Assembly: GCA_021399435.1 (NCBI GenBank)
Contig: JAJTUP010000015.1
Span: forward strand, 1,240,001-1,304,000
Length of the DNA stretch: 64,000 nt
Direction: 5' to 3'
DNA from: Diaporthe sp. PMI_573
Lineage: Eukaryota; Ascomycota; Sordariomycetes; Diaporthales; Diaporthaceae
Shown: positions 11,701 through 24,245 of the stretch, in pieces
Layout of the letters: every line of letters starts with the position of its first letter
Numbering within the stretch: position 1 is the first letter of the stretch
Program-made: the position numbers and the translations under genes
Notes under the pieces: model-generated
Told to the model about the DNA's origin: nothing
Databases searched by the model: none
The model's input: the letters and a program-made list of their open reading frames with translations, nothing else

Positions 11701-14700
11701 CCCCACTCTGGACGACCTGCTTACCCACCGCTTGTTACCTCGCGCTGACCCCCTCCTGCAACGCTTCAAGGGATTTTACCTGCATCCGCCTCCTATCAAC
11801 GCCGTGCAGACAGGGAGCGGAATGCAAGGCGGAACAAGTGCTCTGGGGCCAGGCTAATGACCGGAGCCGCAGGGGCCGCAGCGGTTCCGTGATGAAGGCT
11901 TCTTCTGGCTAGACCCCTGGTGGGGGGAAGAAGTTGGCCGAAAGAAAAGATGCAGTCCAGTGCGTGCGTGCGTGCGGCAGAGAGGGTTGCAGAGGCCGAG
12001 ACGTCAGACCACGTTCATTTGCGCAAACAGGAAACTGTGTCGCAGTGGGGCCCGGGAGGATCGGTCTGTCGGGAAGGCTGCTCGAGCCTTTCGAAGCTCT
12101 CACAAACGGCCGTGGAGAAACGAGGCTGTCACAGAAACAACATGGCCCCCCGCCGAGGGATTCCCGGCCGAGCCGTGGGTTCTGGTGAGCGCCTGTCCAG
12201 TAAAGGGACATTAGGCAGGGTGTGGTGTTTCATTCGCCCTACAATCAATCACCGCCTCTTGCTCGCGTCTGCAGCAGCAACGGCGAAGCAACAGCGCACA
12301 GTGGCAAGCGGCCGCCCGCGATTGAACGATGAGGCACATGCATTGGATTCTGGTTACTGTGTATTCCAGCGGCTCTCCGTCCCGACGTCTGTTCAGCTGC
12401 GGAGCTGATTCGGACCCACCTGCGATTTCTCACCCGGCCAGGTACACCACACCACCTTGACCACGTCCCGTCGTGTCGTGGGGAACATTGATGCGCAAGC
12501 ACTGTGAGGTGCACACGTTTTCCGTGCATGTGCAACAATGTCATCTTCCTCCAGCCGGCACGCACATGTGGACTAACCAATACTGTGCCATGGTGTATCC
12601 CAGTGACGTTCACCCTACGTCATCCCTGAAGTTTCTCCATATCCGGCAGGGACTGCTGCCAGGGACCCCTTTTTTACATGGTCTAGTCCGGTACGTCTCA
12701 CCCACTACTCACTGTCTGTACGATGGTACGGTTTGACCGCGCAGCGCCCAGAGGGCACAGTACTTCGCGTCGACGCCCGTTGTGCAACCACGGCGTCGGT
12801 CCCACAGCATTGGTGACAACAGCCCACCCCTTGTCTCCTTTTTTTCTCCTCAACCTCGCCGCTTGCTTGCCTGCTTGCCTGCTTGCCTACCGTCCATCCC
12901 CAGCGCACCCACCACCTCGCGACTCGGCCTGGGATCGACAGCTTGCAAGCAGCAATATGGTTTGCTGGCGAAACGTTCAACGAACAGACCGAAAAACCTA
13001 CATTGGCCACCCCCTTGTGTGCCATTGCCCATCATCAAGTCGTCGTGCGTATTGTGTTGTTGGTTGTTTGCACAATCCTCCATCTTTGGCCTTGGTCTCG
13101 ATGTGACGGCGAGTCAGTAGGCATCCCAAGGCGTAATGTGCCTGAGAGGCTGCCTGTACGCCTCCCCCGCGCGGGAACCTTCAGGCACACCCTTCACAGT
13201 TGGGTTGCTCGTGGTTGCGAGTTGGTATATGTCAGCGTTCACTTCACAGAGCCATGGTTTGAACCAACTTTGTCGACCCCACGTGTGCTCCCCTTGTCCT
13301 TGGCCCTGGCATCGTAAGTAACAGTAGTATTCACAACTCGAGCACCTGCGGGAGCTTGGCAAGACTTCCCCTCTTAGCCGTGTGAACAGTCCCGAGCTGT
13401 ATACTCGGGCGATGAAGAGGCTCGTCGACAGTTGTTCTTGTCATGAGTAGGTGACGGTGACGGGTCCAGTCCAGACGGCTGGCGGTGACACCATGATCCT
13501 GATTCGAGCCGGGTTGCCGGTACTAACGAATGCTGGAAGTACATAGGATATGTAGTCGGGTTTCCCATGGTTCGAATACCGGCATCTGCTCTGCCTAGGA
13601 GCTGTCTGCAAGCTCTGAGACAGAAGCTCAGTCGGGACCAGAGGTGCCCACACACGAGGCACGGCTGTCTCGTAGTTAAGTCTTGACTGCCAGCCAGCCG
13701 TGAGAAGCACGCAGGAAGGAGTCGCTACTGTGTACCGGCCACTGAGTAGAGGGCAGTACCTAGGTAGGTGGTGTGCATAGGCGAAACAGGGAAGAGAAGC
13801 CTCAGAAACCTTGGACAGGGCGGCAGAGGACCCACAGCCGCGAAAACTTCCAGCACCAGCGCTGCAGCGCCAGCGCCAGCACCTGGCGACCAGGTCTCCT
13901 ACTGTGGACTAGCTTGCCCAGCCTGCCCGTCACTGTCACGGTGGTTGGCTTGGGGATGTCTGTCCCAAATTCGAATAGCATCCCGGCCGGGCCAGGCAAT
14001 GAAGTACGGTGCTGGGCTGTGCTGTGCCGACCTTGTAGTAAAATAACAATAGGCGCCGTGGTGATTTCCTCTCAACGGCCTGGGGCGCGTCTGTCTCTGC
14101 CAACGGGTCCCGTGTATTCGTAGACACAAGCCGCGTCTCCCAAGCGAGAGCTGCACTCTGCGCTCTGCACTCTGGGCGCTGGTATGCCAGTCGAGGTTGA
14201 GTGGCGGCTGCCACACCTGGAAGCCCTGGCCTTGCTTGCCCCGTGCTGTGGGTGCCCTTTCCCTCTTTTATTTTTAAACAGAGCAGCCGCACACCTACGT
14301 CATACCGACCACACCCCAAACCACCCGCACTGGCTCTTGCCCGTCCCGTTCAGTCAGGTTGGCCCTGGACGTGCTTCCCGTCTCCCAGCTGCAATTGCTC
14401 TGCATTGCAGGACCCGGCCTGCCTGTCTATCTGCTCGCCTACCTCGTTTGGTCATCGTTCGCTCGTACCTCGCCTGCATCTAGGAATCCGACAAAGCCAG
14501 ACTCAAAATTCCACTTTTGCCGCTGCCGTCAGCGGCCTTCTGACTTGACTTGCCTATTGCCTCTGCTCTGCCTTGCCTGGCCTCGCCCCGCCCTGGCCTT
14601 GCCTCACCTTTTGCCTTCTGTCCTTGGCTGGCCTCTAAACCCCGTTTTGACTCCTACTCCCACGGCATCTTCGCGACGTCTGTTGCTCAATTTTGCCAGG

Positions 14701-14870
14701 TGCAAATCCGTCGTGCGCGCCCCCCCACCCCTTTTCCGCCTCGTCGCAACGACCTCTACGTGCATGCTGTTGAGCCACTACGATCACCCAGTCGCGACGA
14801 CCAGGCTGCCGCGCCCGGTAATTAACAGATCGTCCCCGACGCCATTCCAATGGAACAGCACCTATGAGGC
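8789..14870. other. gene-poor interval upstream of the histidine kinase
   Basis: About 6 kb without a confidently recognised gene. The minus strand between about 10497 and 11370 carries decayed coding-like segments with two GTAAGT donor-like words. Elsewhere, overlapping frames on both strands show no family resemblance. The last 500 bases (about 14360-14870) are pyrimidine-rich, with many CTTGCC/CTGCC runs, and probably hold the promoter and leader of the histidine kinase gene. Confidence 0.5.
10497..11370 (-). pseudogene. possible relic of a protein-coding gene (LysM-like words), unproven
   Basis: On the minus strand, three neighbouring segments in different frames look more protein-like than their surroundings. 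One holds HSDDTANILRRF (from about 11285 down), one ILLGYNPPPFKR (about 11050) and one GYVPNIVSGVSTVPIL (about 10860). A GTAAGT word follows PPPFK at about 11013 and a CCCCCACAG lies at about 10918. Joining them at a GTGTAAG/CACAG pair keeps one frame open for a stretch. DTxxxIxxRF and LLGYN recall LysM modules, such as those of killer-toxin-like chitinases. No complete domain or start can be built. It may be a decayed gene, a poorly modelled live gene, or chance. Confidence 0.2.
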
Positions 14871-17800
14871 ATGCCAAGGTCGATTCCAAGCGCTGAGGAC
14901 CGGGACAACCAGTTCGACACGCGCCGCTCTCCCAGATCTCTGCCGGTACCTTCGCCCGAGCCGCAGCAGAATCATCCTGGACACTCAGATGCGTCGCCGA
15001 CGTCGCAAGGAAATGAGCGAGCCGTGATGTCAGATCGCCCCAAAGCCGCAGGAGAGGGCAAGCAGCCTCTGCAAGACCCAAGGATTCTGGCCTTCAGCAG
15101 GAGCGCCGCAAGCCATGCTGGTGGCAGCGGGAAGCCGGCCGGAGGGCTTGCGTCCCACGCCCGGGAGCAGCCGAGCAGCGACCCCGAGACTGCACACAGC
15201 GGTGGTGATGATGGGGCGAACCCACCGGAGTCCAATTCTCCCAAGCCCCCAAAGGACTCTGCGAGCCAGCTCAGCCAGTATCGCGAGAAGCTGGCCAGGG
15301 AGATTCAGCGGCAAGGTCTCGGCGCAAAGCCTAGCCAAGCTCCTGCTCAACCGCCGAACAAAGTCTCGCCTATCCTTGAGGACGCCACCGCCACCACCTC
15401 CGCTGCTGTGACAAACACAACCAGCCCGATGGTGTCGTCTGGGCCATCTTCCTCGTCAACTAATGTCTCGACAGAGTCTAACCAGACAATCAGGGGGGCG
15501 TCACTCCCGGCTTCGTTGCAAAGACACCGTCGTACCCATTCCCCCGGATGGCCAGCAATCCTGGATATGTTCCTTCATCTCTGCATAGGCCCTTTACGAC
15601 GCTATCACCAACCGGAGCGCCGTACGACTTAACTTCCATGTCAGCTTTGGGAACGCCCAACCATGGTCCCTCTCGACCACAGGATAAGATCTTGTCCAAT
15701 CCTTCAACGCCTGCATCTACGATAACATTTCAGCCCCCTGGTGCTGTCCACCCAGGCGATGACCCGGATTTTCCCACCCCGAATCTTTACGAATTGTCAT
15801 TGATGTTGTCGGCCGAGCCGGGGCTGGAGGCCTGGTGGAAGACTGTTGTCTACATCATGACGGTTTGCTTCAAGGCTGAGAGGTTGACATTGTCTGTACC
15901 CGCTGACTCGACTGATCTGGAAAACGTTCCGTGGGGCCAGAAAGCAACCTACAATGCACGGCCAGAAGATAGCTTGAGCATGGAATATATGGCCAGGGGC
16001 AGTAGTCTCGTGCCTAGCAGCATGGGTGACGTATCTGAGGTTCTATCACCGACGGACGATGACACCTTGCGCTTACAGTCGCCAACGCGCCCTCACATCT
16101 ATACTCGCCACTCTTTCACGACGTACGAAGAGGAAAAACAAAGAGACACAACATCTGCTAAGCCCCGGCCCTTCTTCAAGAGACCAGGCGTATTGGCCCG
16201 AAGCAGAAGCACGTATCCTGAGACTGTAATGCCGCACATGGGATTGAACCAACAGGCCTTGGAAGAACACAATGCAGAAGCACCCGAAATAGCTGGTGGA
16301 TGGGATGCGCCGGCACCGGAGAAGGAGATACAGTACAGAGTTTTTGAACTGCTCCAAGCCTTAGACTACGAGGCGGATCCCCTGATCGACCACCACGGCG
16401 TGACGAAAGTGCTAGAGCGAGGGCGCGTGATCGCCCTGACGCGAAGCTACCCCTACCTTGAGGATGTGTCCCAGGCCAAAGCCGCCGACACTAGAGTACC
16501 TGGCCGTACGCACTCGCCGGAAGGCTTCAGGAAGAAGGGCAGATGGATACGACACGACTCTTCCACGAAGCTGTCTAATATCCTGAGCTCGGCTCATCCC
16601 ATGAGGAGTCACCCTAATGAAAGGAGGGCCACGCAAAACATTGACAAGATGATTTCTGAAGGAGAACCCAGACGGCCACCTACCCCGAAGTACGAGGAGT
16701 ATGAGCAAGCACCCCCCTCTCCCTGGTCACAGTCGCCGGCTCCCTCGCCTGCAATTCGAGCCGATCCAAAGGAAAATCCTTTCTTCACCGAAGCTATAGT
16801 CGATGAATCATCTTTCGATCCCACCCAGACGACTCCAGACTACACCGCAATAGGGCCACAGGAGGCCATCGGGGTAGACAATGCTTGGACTGTTCTACAT
16901 ATACCTTTGAGACACCCACTCCTCTCCAAGCCATCTACTGGGTTCAAACTGGACACCACGTTCATGGAGCAGAGGTCGTCACGCCGCGGGAAGGAGAATG
17001 CTGCGGACGCTGAGAAGCATATCGAACCCGACGCGTTCCGGAAAGAAAAGCAAACCCCCGTGGCCATTCTGTCCATACTCAGCCCCACTATCCCCTATCC
17101 GTCCAATCTTCGCTACTCATTAGAGCACCTCTCACCTCACCTCGCAACATCATTTGCGCTGTGCCGCCACTATAGCAACTTGGAGGCTGAGGTCAGTAGA
17201 ATGCACCACCGGAGGCCAAGAGTTGCTGGATTCGGCGCCGTGGATGCCGAGGGCCGACCGATCACAGATCCAGCGATTATTAACTACGCAGCCCCCGAGG
17301 AGGCTGCGGAAAACTCGTTGGCTGGAAGCATGACAAGCCCAAGTGAGTACTCTACGCAGTCGCGAAGCGTGACGGGCACTCCTGGGGGCACACCAGGCTG
17401 GGAGTCCGCCGGCTTCGGGACCATGATGGACAAGCGACCTCCGGTATCGAGTCCCGCTCCCACGGGCGGTGACAGCTACTTCACGACCAAGTCGAAAGCG
17501 AACAGCAAGCCCGAATTTTCGTCTGCTGTACAACACCGGGTCAGACGCAATTCCAGGAGCAGCACGACGTCGGAGAAGCGCTCCTCCCTTCGTTTATCTG
17601 GTGGAATGGCCATAGAGCCCGGGCATTTCAGCCCCGATGTTCACGAGGACGACATGCCTGCGGAGTCTGCAGTCAAGGCGACAGAGGACTCCGCCCAGGT
17701 AGTCTCCACGAAGAAGGCGACGGGCAAGGAGACATCATCAGAAAGCAAAGAGGACAAACAATCCGAGACCAAGGGGGCTAGGACGTCGTTCCAGACCCCT

Positions 17801-20800
17801 CATCGCCATGTCAAGCTCCATTCTTATGGGGGGGACTTTGCTACGACCTTCCAGTCATTGCCTCCGGGCTCGACCATTCCCACAAGGGGGACTCCATCTC
17901 GAGCTGATACGATGCCCACAAATACCTCCGAAATGGCTTTACCTACGGACAAGTTGAAGGACCTCATCCTAGATTCCATACCAGCGCAACTCTTTGTGAC
18001 TTTGCCAAGGACTGGCGAGATTGTCTGGGTCAACAGTCGTTATCTTGCCTACCGTGGCCAGTCTCTGGCAGAGCTTCATGCGGATCCCCATGCAAGTTTT
18101 CATCCAGATGATCGTGAGACCTACCTAAAAGCGTGGGGTCGTGCAGTGAAGACGAGCACGGACTTCCAGATGAATGTGCGGATTCGCCGCTTTGATGGGG
18201 CTTTTCGATGTTTCTCGGCAAGGGTTGTCGCGTGCAAGAACAAGCGTAACGAAATTGTGTATCATCTGGGCTCATACACGGACATCCATGAGCAGACCAT
18301 GGCAGAGCTCAAGGTTGTCCGGCAGCAGGAAATTGAGGCCTCTGAAGCCAAATACCGATTCCTCGCGAACTTGATTCCGCAGATCATTTTCACCGCCACC
18401 GAGGATGAGGGAATAACTTTTGCCAATGAGCAGTGGCTCGCTTACACTGGGCAGAGCGAAGACGATGCCCTGGGCTTAGGATTTATGGACTACGTGCACC
18501 CTGAAGATTTGGCCAAATGCCGTATACCTTCAGGCCAGCACTCGACAACGCCACCCCTTGGTCGGGCAAGGAAGGGAAAGAAAAACCAAGGAGAAGGGCA
18601 CAAGGCCAACAAACCATCTGAGCACCCGACCCCGAAGAACGCGACCCATGCTGAGAGCAACATACGGGGTGTGCATCATCCCCTTTCTCGACAAAACAGC
18701 TCAAGCAGCGACTCGGTCTATGAACTCCCCTCTGCAAATTTGACCGAGCTGGCCAAGGACGGCGTCGTCAAGGTCGGAACGGATAGCAACGGCAGGTTAT
18801 CATACTCTACCGAAATCCGGCTTCGTACAAAGACCGGTGAATACCGCTGGCACCTAGTACGCTGTGTCGAGATTGACAATATTGGAAATGGTAGCAGTTC
18901 TTACTTTGGCTCGGCAACAGACATCAACGACCACAAGTTGCTCGAGGCGAAGCTGAAGGAGGCCATGGAATCGAAGAGCCGTTTCTTGAGCAACATGTCG
19001 CACGAAATCAGGACACCACTGATCGGAATCTCGGGCATGGTCAGCTTCCTCCAGGATACCACCTTGAATGAGGAGCAGCGAGATTACACAAACACTATTC
19101 AAACTAGCGCGAACAGTCTGCTAATGATCATCAACGACATCCTCGATCTTTCAAAGGTGGACGCCGGCATGATGAAGCTCAACCACGAGTGGTTCCATAC
19201 GCGTGCTCTGATCGAGGACGTGAATGAGTTGGTCTCGGCCATGGCTATTGCTAGGAGACTGGAGCTGAACTATATCGTTGAGGAGGATGTGCCCGTGTGG
19301 GTCAAGGGCGACAGAGTGAGAATCAGACAAGTGCTTCTGAATGTGATCGGCAACGCGATCAAGTTTACCGACACCGGTGAGGTTTTCAGCCGGTGCAGAG
19401 TCAGAACCGATGCGTCAGGACTCGGTGAACAGCAGGTCATGCTCGAATTTGCAGTGATTGACACCGGGAGGGGCTTTACCAAGGAGGAGTCAAAACTCAT
19501 CTTCAAACCGTTCAGTCAGATTGACGGCAGCAGCACAAGGGCCCACGGCGGCAGCGGTCTTGGGCTCGTCATCTCCCGACAGCTTGTGGAACTGCACGGC
19601 GGAAAGATGGACGGCTCGGCTGTGCCGGGAAAGGGCGCGACCTTCACATTCACGGCCAAGTTCAGCTTGCCGACTGCGGATGACCACCCCGACGTACCCA
19701 CCAACCCAGAGCTGCCAAAGACTCCTGCCGTCCTCGAGGAAATCCCCACCCAACCATTCCGCCAGTTCACCATCACAAAGCATCGTTCCTCCTCAGCTGC
19801 CAGCCCCAGTCATGCTGAGCAAGAGTCCTCCCCGGCCGTCGCATCCAGCGGAAGCTCGAACCCATCCGTGACATCGACGGGAACACGTGTTACAGGAAGA
19901 TCGTCAATCTCTTCCGTGAATGTCGGCTTGGCCAGGTTCAGCGAGGCTGCTAGAGCCAGTGGACAGGATCTCACGCAGATGAAGTTGGAAATGCCATCAG
20001 GGCGAACTTCACCTGGGCAAACGCCAACCCCTGAGGACCCGGGCAAAGTTACGGCTGTGAAAGAGTTCCGGCCGCCGATGTTCTCGATTCTGGTGATCTG
20101 CCCTCAGAAGTACAGCCGCGAGGCTACCACTCAGCACATTGAGATGACTTTGCCAAAGGATGTGCCTCATCAGATCACTGCGCTTTCGAGTGCTCATGAG
20201 GCCAAGCAACTGATCAGCCGCGAGGACCCAGTCATCTTCACACATATACTCATCAACCTCGCTTCTTCGGAAGAGGTCCTAGCACTGTTGAGTGAGATTA
20301 GCAGCTCGACTTTATTGACTAAGACAAAGATTGTCTTGCTGTCTGATTCTATCCAGCGACAAGCCCTGACGAAGCTTGTTGAGGATAGTAATCTCTCGGA
20401 CGTGGTCTCGGACAGCAGAGTCACCTATGTTTACAAGCCGGTGAAACCATCACGCTTGGCTGTCGTTTTCGATCCAGCCAAGGAGGGGGATATGAGTGTA
20501 GACCGCAACCGGTCTACAGCTCAGCAGATAGTCGAGACGCAGAAGAAGAGTTATCAGGAGGTTGAAAAGCGAATGGGAAACAAGGGCTACAAGGTGCTAC
20601 TTGTTGAGGACAACCCTGTGAACCAAAAAGTCCTCAAGAAGTACCTGATCAAGGTTGGGTTGGAAGTCGAATTAGCCGCAGACGGCGAGGAGTGCACAGA
20701 CAAGGTTTTCGGCCATGATCATGGCTTCTATTCCTTGATACTGGTCAGTAACAAAACCCTCATCTCATTGCCGTGGCTCTTCGGAATACTAACAGGAGGC

Positions 20801-21022
20801 CAGTGCGATCTCCACATGCCCCGGAAGGATGGCTATCAGGCGTGTCGCGAGATCAGAGTCTGGGAAGCCAAGAATAAGCATAGCCATATGCCCATCATTG
20901 CACTCTCTGCAAACGTCATGTCTGATGTGCAGGAGAAGTGTGTCGAGGCAGGCTTCAGTGACTACGTCACGAAACCAGTGGACTTCATCGACTTGTCAAC
21001 AGCCTTGTCAAAGTTCTTTTGA
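14871..21022 (+). CDS. large hybrid histidine kinase (GAF-like, PAS, PAS, HisKA, HATPase, degenerate REC, REC)
   Basis: This is a two-component hybrid sensor kinase of about 2000 residues. It autophosphorylates on His and passes the phosphate to its own receiver, then probably to a YPD1-type phosphotransfer protein and the HOG-type pathway. Proposed exons are 14871..15407, 15494..20743 and 20804..21022. Visible in order are: a low-complexity N-terminus; a GAF-like segment (LMLSAEPGLEAWWKTVV, nt 15800-15930); PAS1 (nt 17950-18290); PAS2 with a polar insertion (18340-18950); the H-box SHEIRTPL with phospho-His codon 19001-19003; the ATPase domain (RQVLLNVIGNAIKF, GSGLGL; 19300-19670); a receiver-like region lacking Asp; and a full receiver (VLLVEDNPVNQ, CDLHMPRKDG, TKPVDF). 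The second intron is stop-free. The first intron is uncertain (donor 15408 or 15432), and a start at 15027 (MSDRPKA) is a good alternative. I did not assign a fungal kinase group. Confidence 0.9.
20744..20803 (+). other. 60-nt stop-free intron inside the receiver domain
   Basis: GTCAGT begins, TACTAAC is the branch point and GGCCAG ends this 60-nt segment. It is a multiple of three with no stop codon, so the genomic frame reads through it as 20 residues. Receiver domains run directly from the hydrophobic strand (LIL) into CDLHMP, so removal restores the family pattern. The phospho-acceptor Asp codon is 20807-20809, one codon after the junction. Confidence 0.9.
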
Positions 21023-22285
21023 GACTGGAACTCGGTCGGGATGCCAGGCACCATCGAACGTGGCAGAAGCACCAATCACAAAGACACAGTAAACGAATAG
21101 ATGTCGCTTGCATACTACTGGCGTTACCATTGAGGTAGTTTTATCTACCAGACAGCATCATACGCTTGTGGCCAAGGAGTTCACGCAGCGAGCCAGCATA
21201 TTTGATTTCATCTTCCTTTTTGTATAAATCCCTCTGATACCAATTCACACGAAATTCCATCTTTTCTTTCCCCATTTACCAACCCGGATACCAGGCGAAC
21301 AGACGTTGTTAAGACGGGAGAGACATTTGATTCTTGGGCGCACAAGCAGCATGGAGGAAAGGAGGGGAGAGCTGTATCGGCAGTCAAGCCAAATCTGTTC
21401 CCAAGCGTTTCAATGTGCGTCTGTGGGACTTGCGAGGCCGTGTGGCGAAATCGGGGCCGCCGTCTATCGTGTCTTCGACGTCGTATCTGGGTTGGTCTAG
21501 CATCGTTCTTCATCCTGCTACCTCTACTGCTGGCGCTATGCAGCAGGGACGACCAGCCACCGACTACAGGCATAATTGCTGGTTCTCGCCGAGTTCGGGC
21601 GCATGCTGGCGAGGCTGGCCATTCTACTTTCCCCCAACGCGCTTTATCGGTTCTTTTCAGAGTCCTCGATGGGAAGTTATTTCGGAGTTACAGGAGGTCG
21701 GGGTATCGGACAGAGGGAGGTTCGGAGGTTTCGGGCGCGGGGAGGGTCTTGTTTCTACGGCGATGCGGAAAATTTTAATGATATTTTGGTTCCCCATCTT
21801 ATTCCCCTCCGCGTCCTCGATTCCTCGCACACAGGTTGTGTATTACCCGCATTCGTAGTTTGAGAATGAGAACATAATATTGTTGCCGTACATGCAAGGG
21901 GCGGGCGGCCTATCTGCCCTTTAGGCCCATGCGGCGCGTGAAGATGCCCTCGCCAGTCCGAGTCAAGTAGTCAGAATCGCGACTCGTCATCAGATATTCA
22001 GGCGGTGTTCATAACGTCATATTGTGCTTGTGCCTCGTTCTACTCGTTATGCCGGGCAATGCTCCCGTCATCTATGCATGCCCTATACCAACGGGTGCTA
22101 ATCAATCTGGCGGCGATGGTGGTATCTCCTCCGCGAATATGCAGACTTGCTGCACACTGTCCATCCTAGCCCGAACGCCGAGTTCCCAAAAGTAATTCCT
22201 TTTCTGATGCATCGTTGCCCGAGTGACAATAAGCTGGAGAAAGCCCGGCCAATGGGATCGAATTTTGAACGGCATCACGTGAAAT
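21023..22285. other. convergent intergenic region
   Basis: This 1.26-kb interval lies between the 3' ends of the kinase gene (plus) and the histidine-phosphatase gene (minus), so it should hold both 3' untranslated regions and polyadenylation sites. Frames of up to 174 codons are open on the plus strand (21334-21858), but they lack family resemblance and overlap one another. I see no gene. Confidence 0.6.
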
Positions 22286-24161
22286 CTAGTAGACGCTGCC
22301 CTTGATCGAGCGATCCTCCCTCTCAGCTCTGTCGATTTCGGCGTCAGACATTTCATCTGCGTCCTCCTCTTCGTTTCCCTTCTCCCGCTCGTCGTCCGCG
22401 TGTTCGTTCTCGTTGTTGTGCTCGCTCTGGTGATGAAGATGATGATGATGCTCCTCGCAGCAGCCCGAGCTGCTGCTCACCGGCGAGTCTCCCAGCCTGT
22501 TGGCCATTGTCCCACGTCCCATTCCCGACTGGTCCCGCTTGCCAGCGCCCGGCGCGCTGTCCCCATCGCCACTGACGTTCATCTCGGCGACGCGTGACGT
22601 GACGACCTTCAGCCCAAGGCTGCTTTGTTTGCGCTGCCTGGCCCTGTCATCCTCGGACGAGTCCATGTCGCTACCTGCACAGGAAGTCTGTCCACTGTGT
22701 GTGCCGCCGAAATCCCGTCCTCTCGCGGACAGGAGCGGTAATATGGCCATGGGGGTCTTGCCGTTGGCCGGTGGGCTCTTCATGTCCTGGGCACGGAGGC
22801 GATCGTCCACGGAGATGAAGCTCGGCGTCCCGTCTGGGCTAGAAACGGTCTCGTCGCGGGCCTTAGCCACGTCTATCTGCGGTGTGCGGTTGCGCTCACC
22901 CTCAACATCGGAAGACGAATCATCGTCTTCGGACTGGAAGCGCCTTGCTGCCGGGCGTCGGGTACCGAGGTTGGAAGATGGCGTGGATGTACCGTTCGTG
23001 GTTGGGGGTGTGGCAAAACCAAGAGCGGCCAGAGAAGAACTGGCGCTGACAGTTGTCGTCACGGGCGACGGGGCTGCGGAGAGGTTAGGATGTACAGAGG
23101 TTCCGTCGCGATGTACCAGGTCGGCGAGGGCGGAGCGCAGCCGGAAGGACTTGTCGTGGGAGCAGCCGTTGGGACAGCCGCCCCACCTCCGCGGTGGCTT
23201 TACAGGCGATTCTGCAGAGAGTGCCTTGTCGAGCTTGGACGTGTCCTTGCTGCCTGGGGTGCCCGTGTCGGACTTTTCCTTGTCCCTCTCTTTTCCTTTC
23301 TTCAGGGCCCTTTCCTTGCGCAGTTCCGACCATGTCCGGAGTTTGTTTTCTAGCACGTACTTGCCACTCTCCTGCTTGTTCATGATGAGGAGCTCACAGT
23401 GGTTGATATTGCGCAGGTCTTCGAAGTACTCGACGCTGAAGTGGTACCATTTCATGAGGAAGACGCGTGACATCAAACCATGGGTCACTGTTGAGAGTTG
23501 TGGTCAGTCCCTTTCTTGGAAACACCCGGATAGGTTGCATGTCTGAGGATGGAGGTGGGCATACCTAGGACACACACGCTGGCGAAGTCGTCCTCGCCAA
23601 ACTGCCTCCAGAGACTCTCGTTGAAGCCACTGATACGGTCGTAGGCATCCGCGGCGCTCTCACCGTTGGGTATCCTGTAGAAGAAGTGACCATAGTCGGC
23701 GCGCTCCTGCCACATCCTCTCCATCTCGGCGGAGCAGGGCTGGAAGTTTCCAAAGTCCTGCTCGCGAAGCCGAGGCTCTTCGTAGACCTTGATGTTGTTC
23801 CGCTTGAAGGGCGAGGGCTCGGCCTCGTCCGAGGTCAGAGTCGCCAGGATGCCCTCGGTGGTCTCCCTTGTGCGGCGGTAGGGCGAGGTGAAGAAGTGCA
23901 GGGTGTCATCGGCGCGGAGCATCTTGCGCAGGCGCCTGCCGGCGTCGTAGGCTTGTTGCCAGCCATCCTGGGTCAACTTGACGCGGTGGTCGGGTATTGT
24001 CTGGTGGATCTCGCGGTTCTCTGTAAGAGGCGAAGGCTACGTCAGGGTCCTGTGGGTGTGGGCCAGGGCAGGCAGGTAGGGGTCTTGGGCTGGGTCTCCG
24101 ACTTACTATTCCCTTCGGACTGGGCATGCCTGATAAGGATGATGAGACGAGGCTTCGCCAT
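22286..24161 (-). CDS. histidine-phosphatase superfamily (phosphoglycerate mutase-like) protein with long acidic tail
   Basis: This is a branch-1 histidine phosphatase of the fungal family that includes yeast Det1. The substrate is unknown; Det1 has been linked to sterol transport. Minus-strand exons are 24107..24161, 23565..24020 and 22286..23487, encoding 570 residues. The start MAKPRLIILIRHAQSEGN carries the RHG-type motif with nucleophile His12. The middle exon holds the tract FTSPYRRTRETT and the third exon begins with the second catalytic His in VTHGLMSRVFLMKW. Introns (86 and 77 nt; GTAAGT/TTACAG and GTATGC/CAACAG) join these blocks exactly. After about residue 260 the chain becomes polar and low in complexity, with Ser/Pro-rich parts, His clusters (HHHHLHHQSEH) and a strongly acidic EKGNEEEDADEMSD stretch. 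A five-base GCGAG-type repeat lies in the leader. Catalytic competence is inferred only from motifs. Confidence 0.9.
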
Positions 24162-24210
24162 GGTCAGCTTGCTTGCCTAGCCGGGAAAGATTTGGCCAAG
24201 TAGTGTGCAG

Positions 24211-24245
24211 GCGAGGCGAGGCGAGGCGAGACGAGACGAGGCGAA
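24211..24245. repeat. 5-bp tandem repeat GCGAG/ACGAG, seven copies
   Basis: Four copies of GCGAG, two of ACGAG and a final GCGAA follow in phase, about 50 bases upstream of the histidine-phosphatase start, so probably in its transcribed leader. Confidence 0.85.

Noticed and set aside
22500..23546. 348-codon plus-strand open frame
   Set aside because: It is antisense to the histidine-phosphatase exon and overlaps its splice site. No motif.
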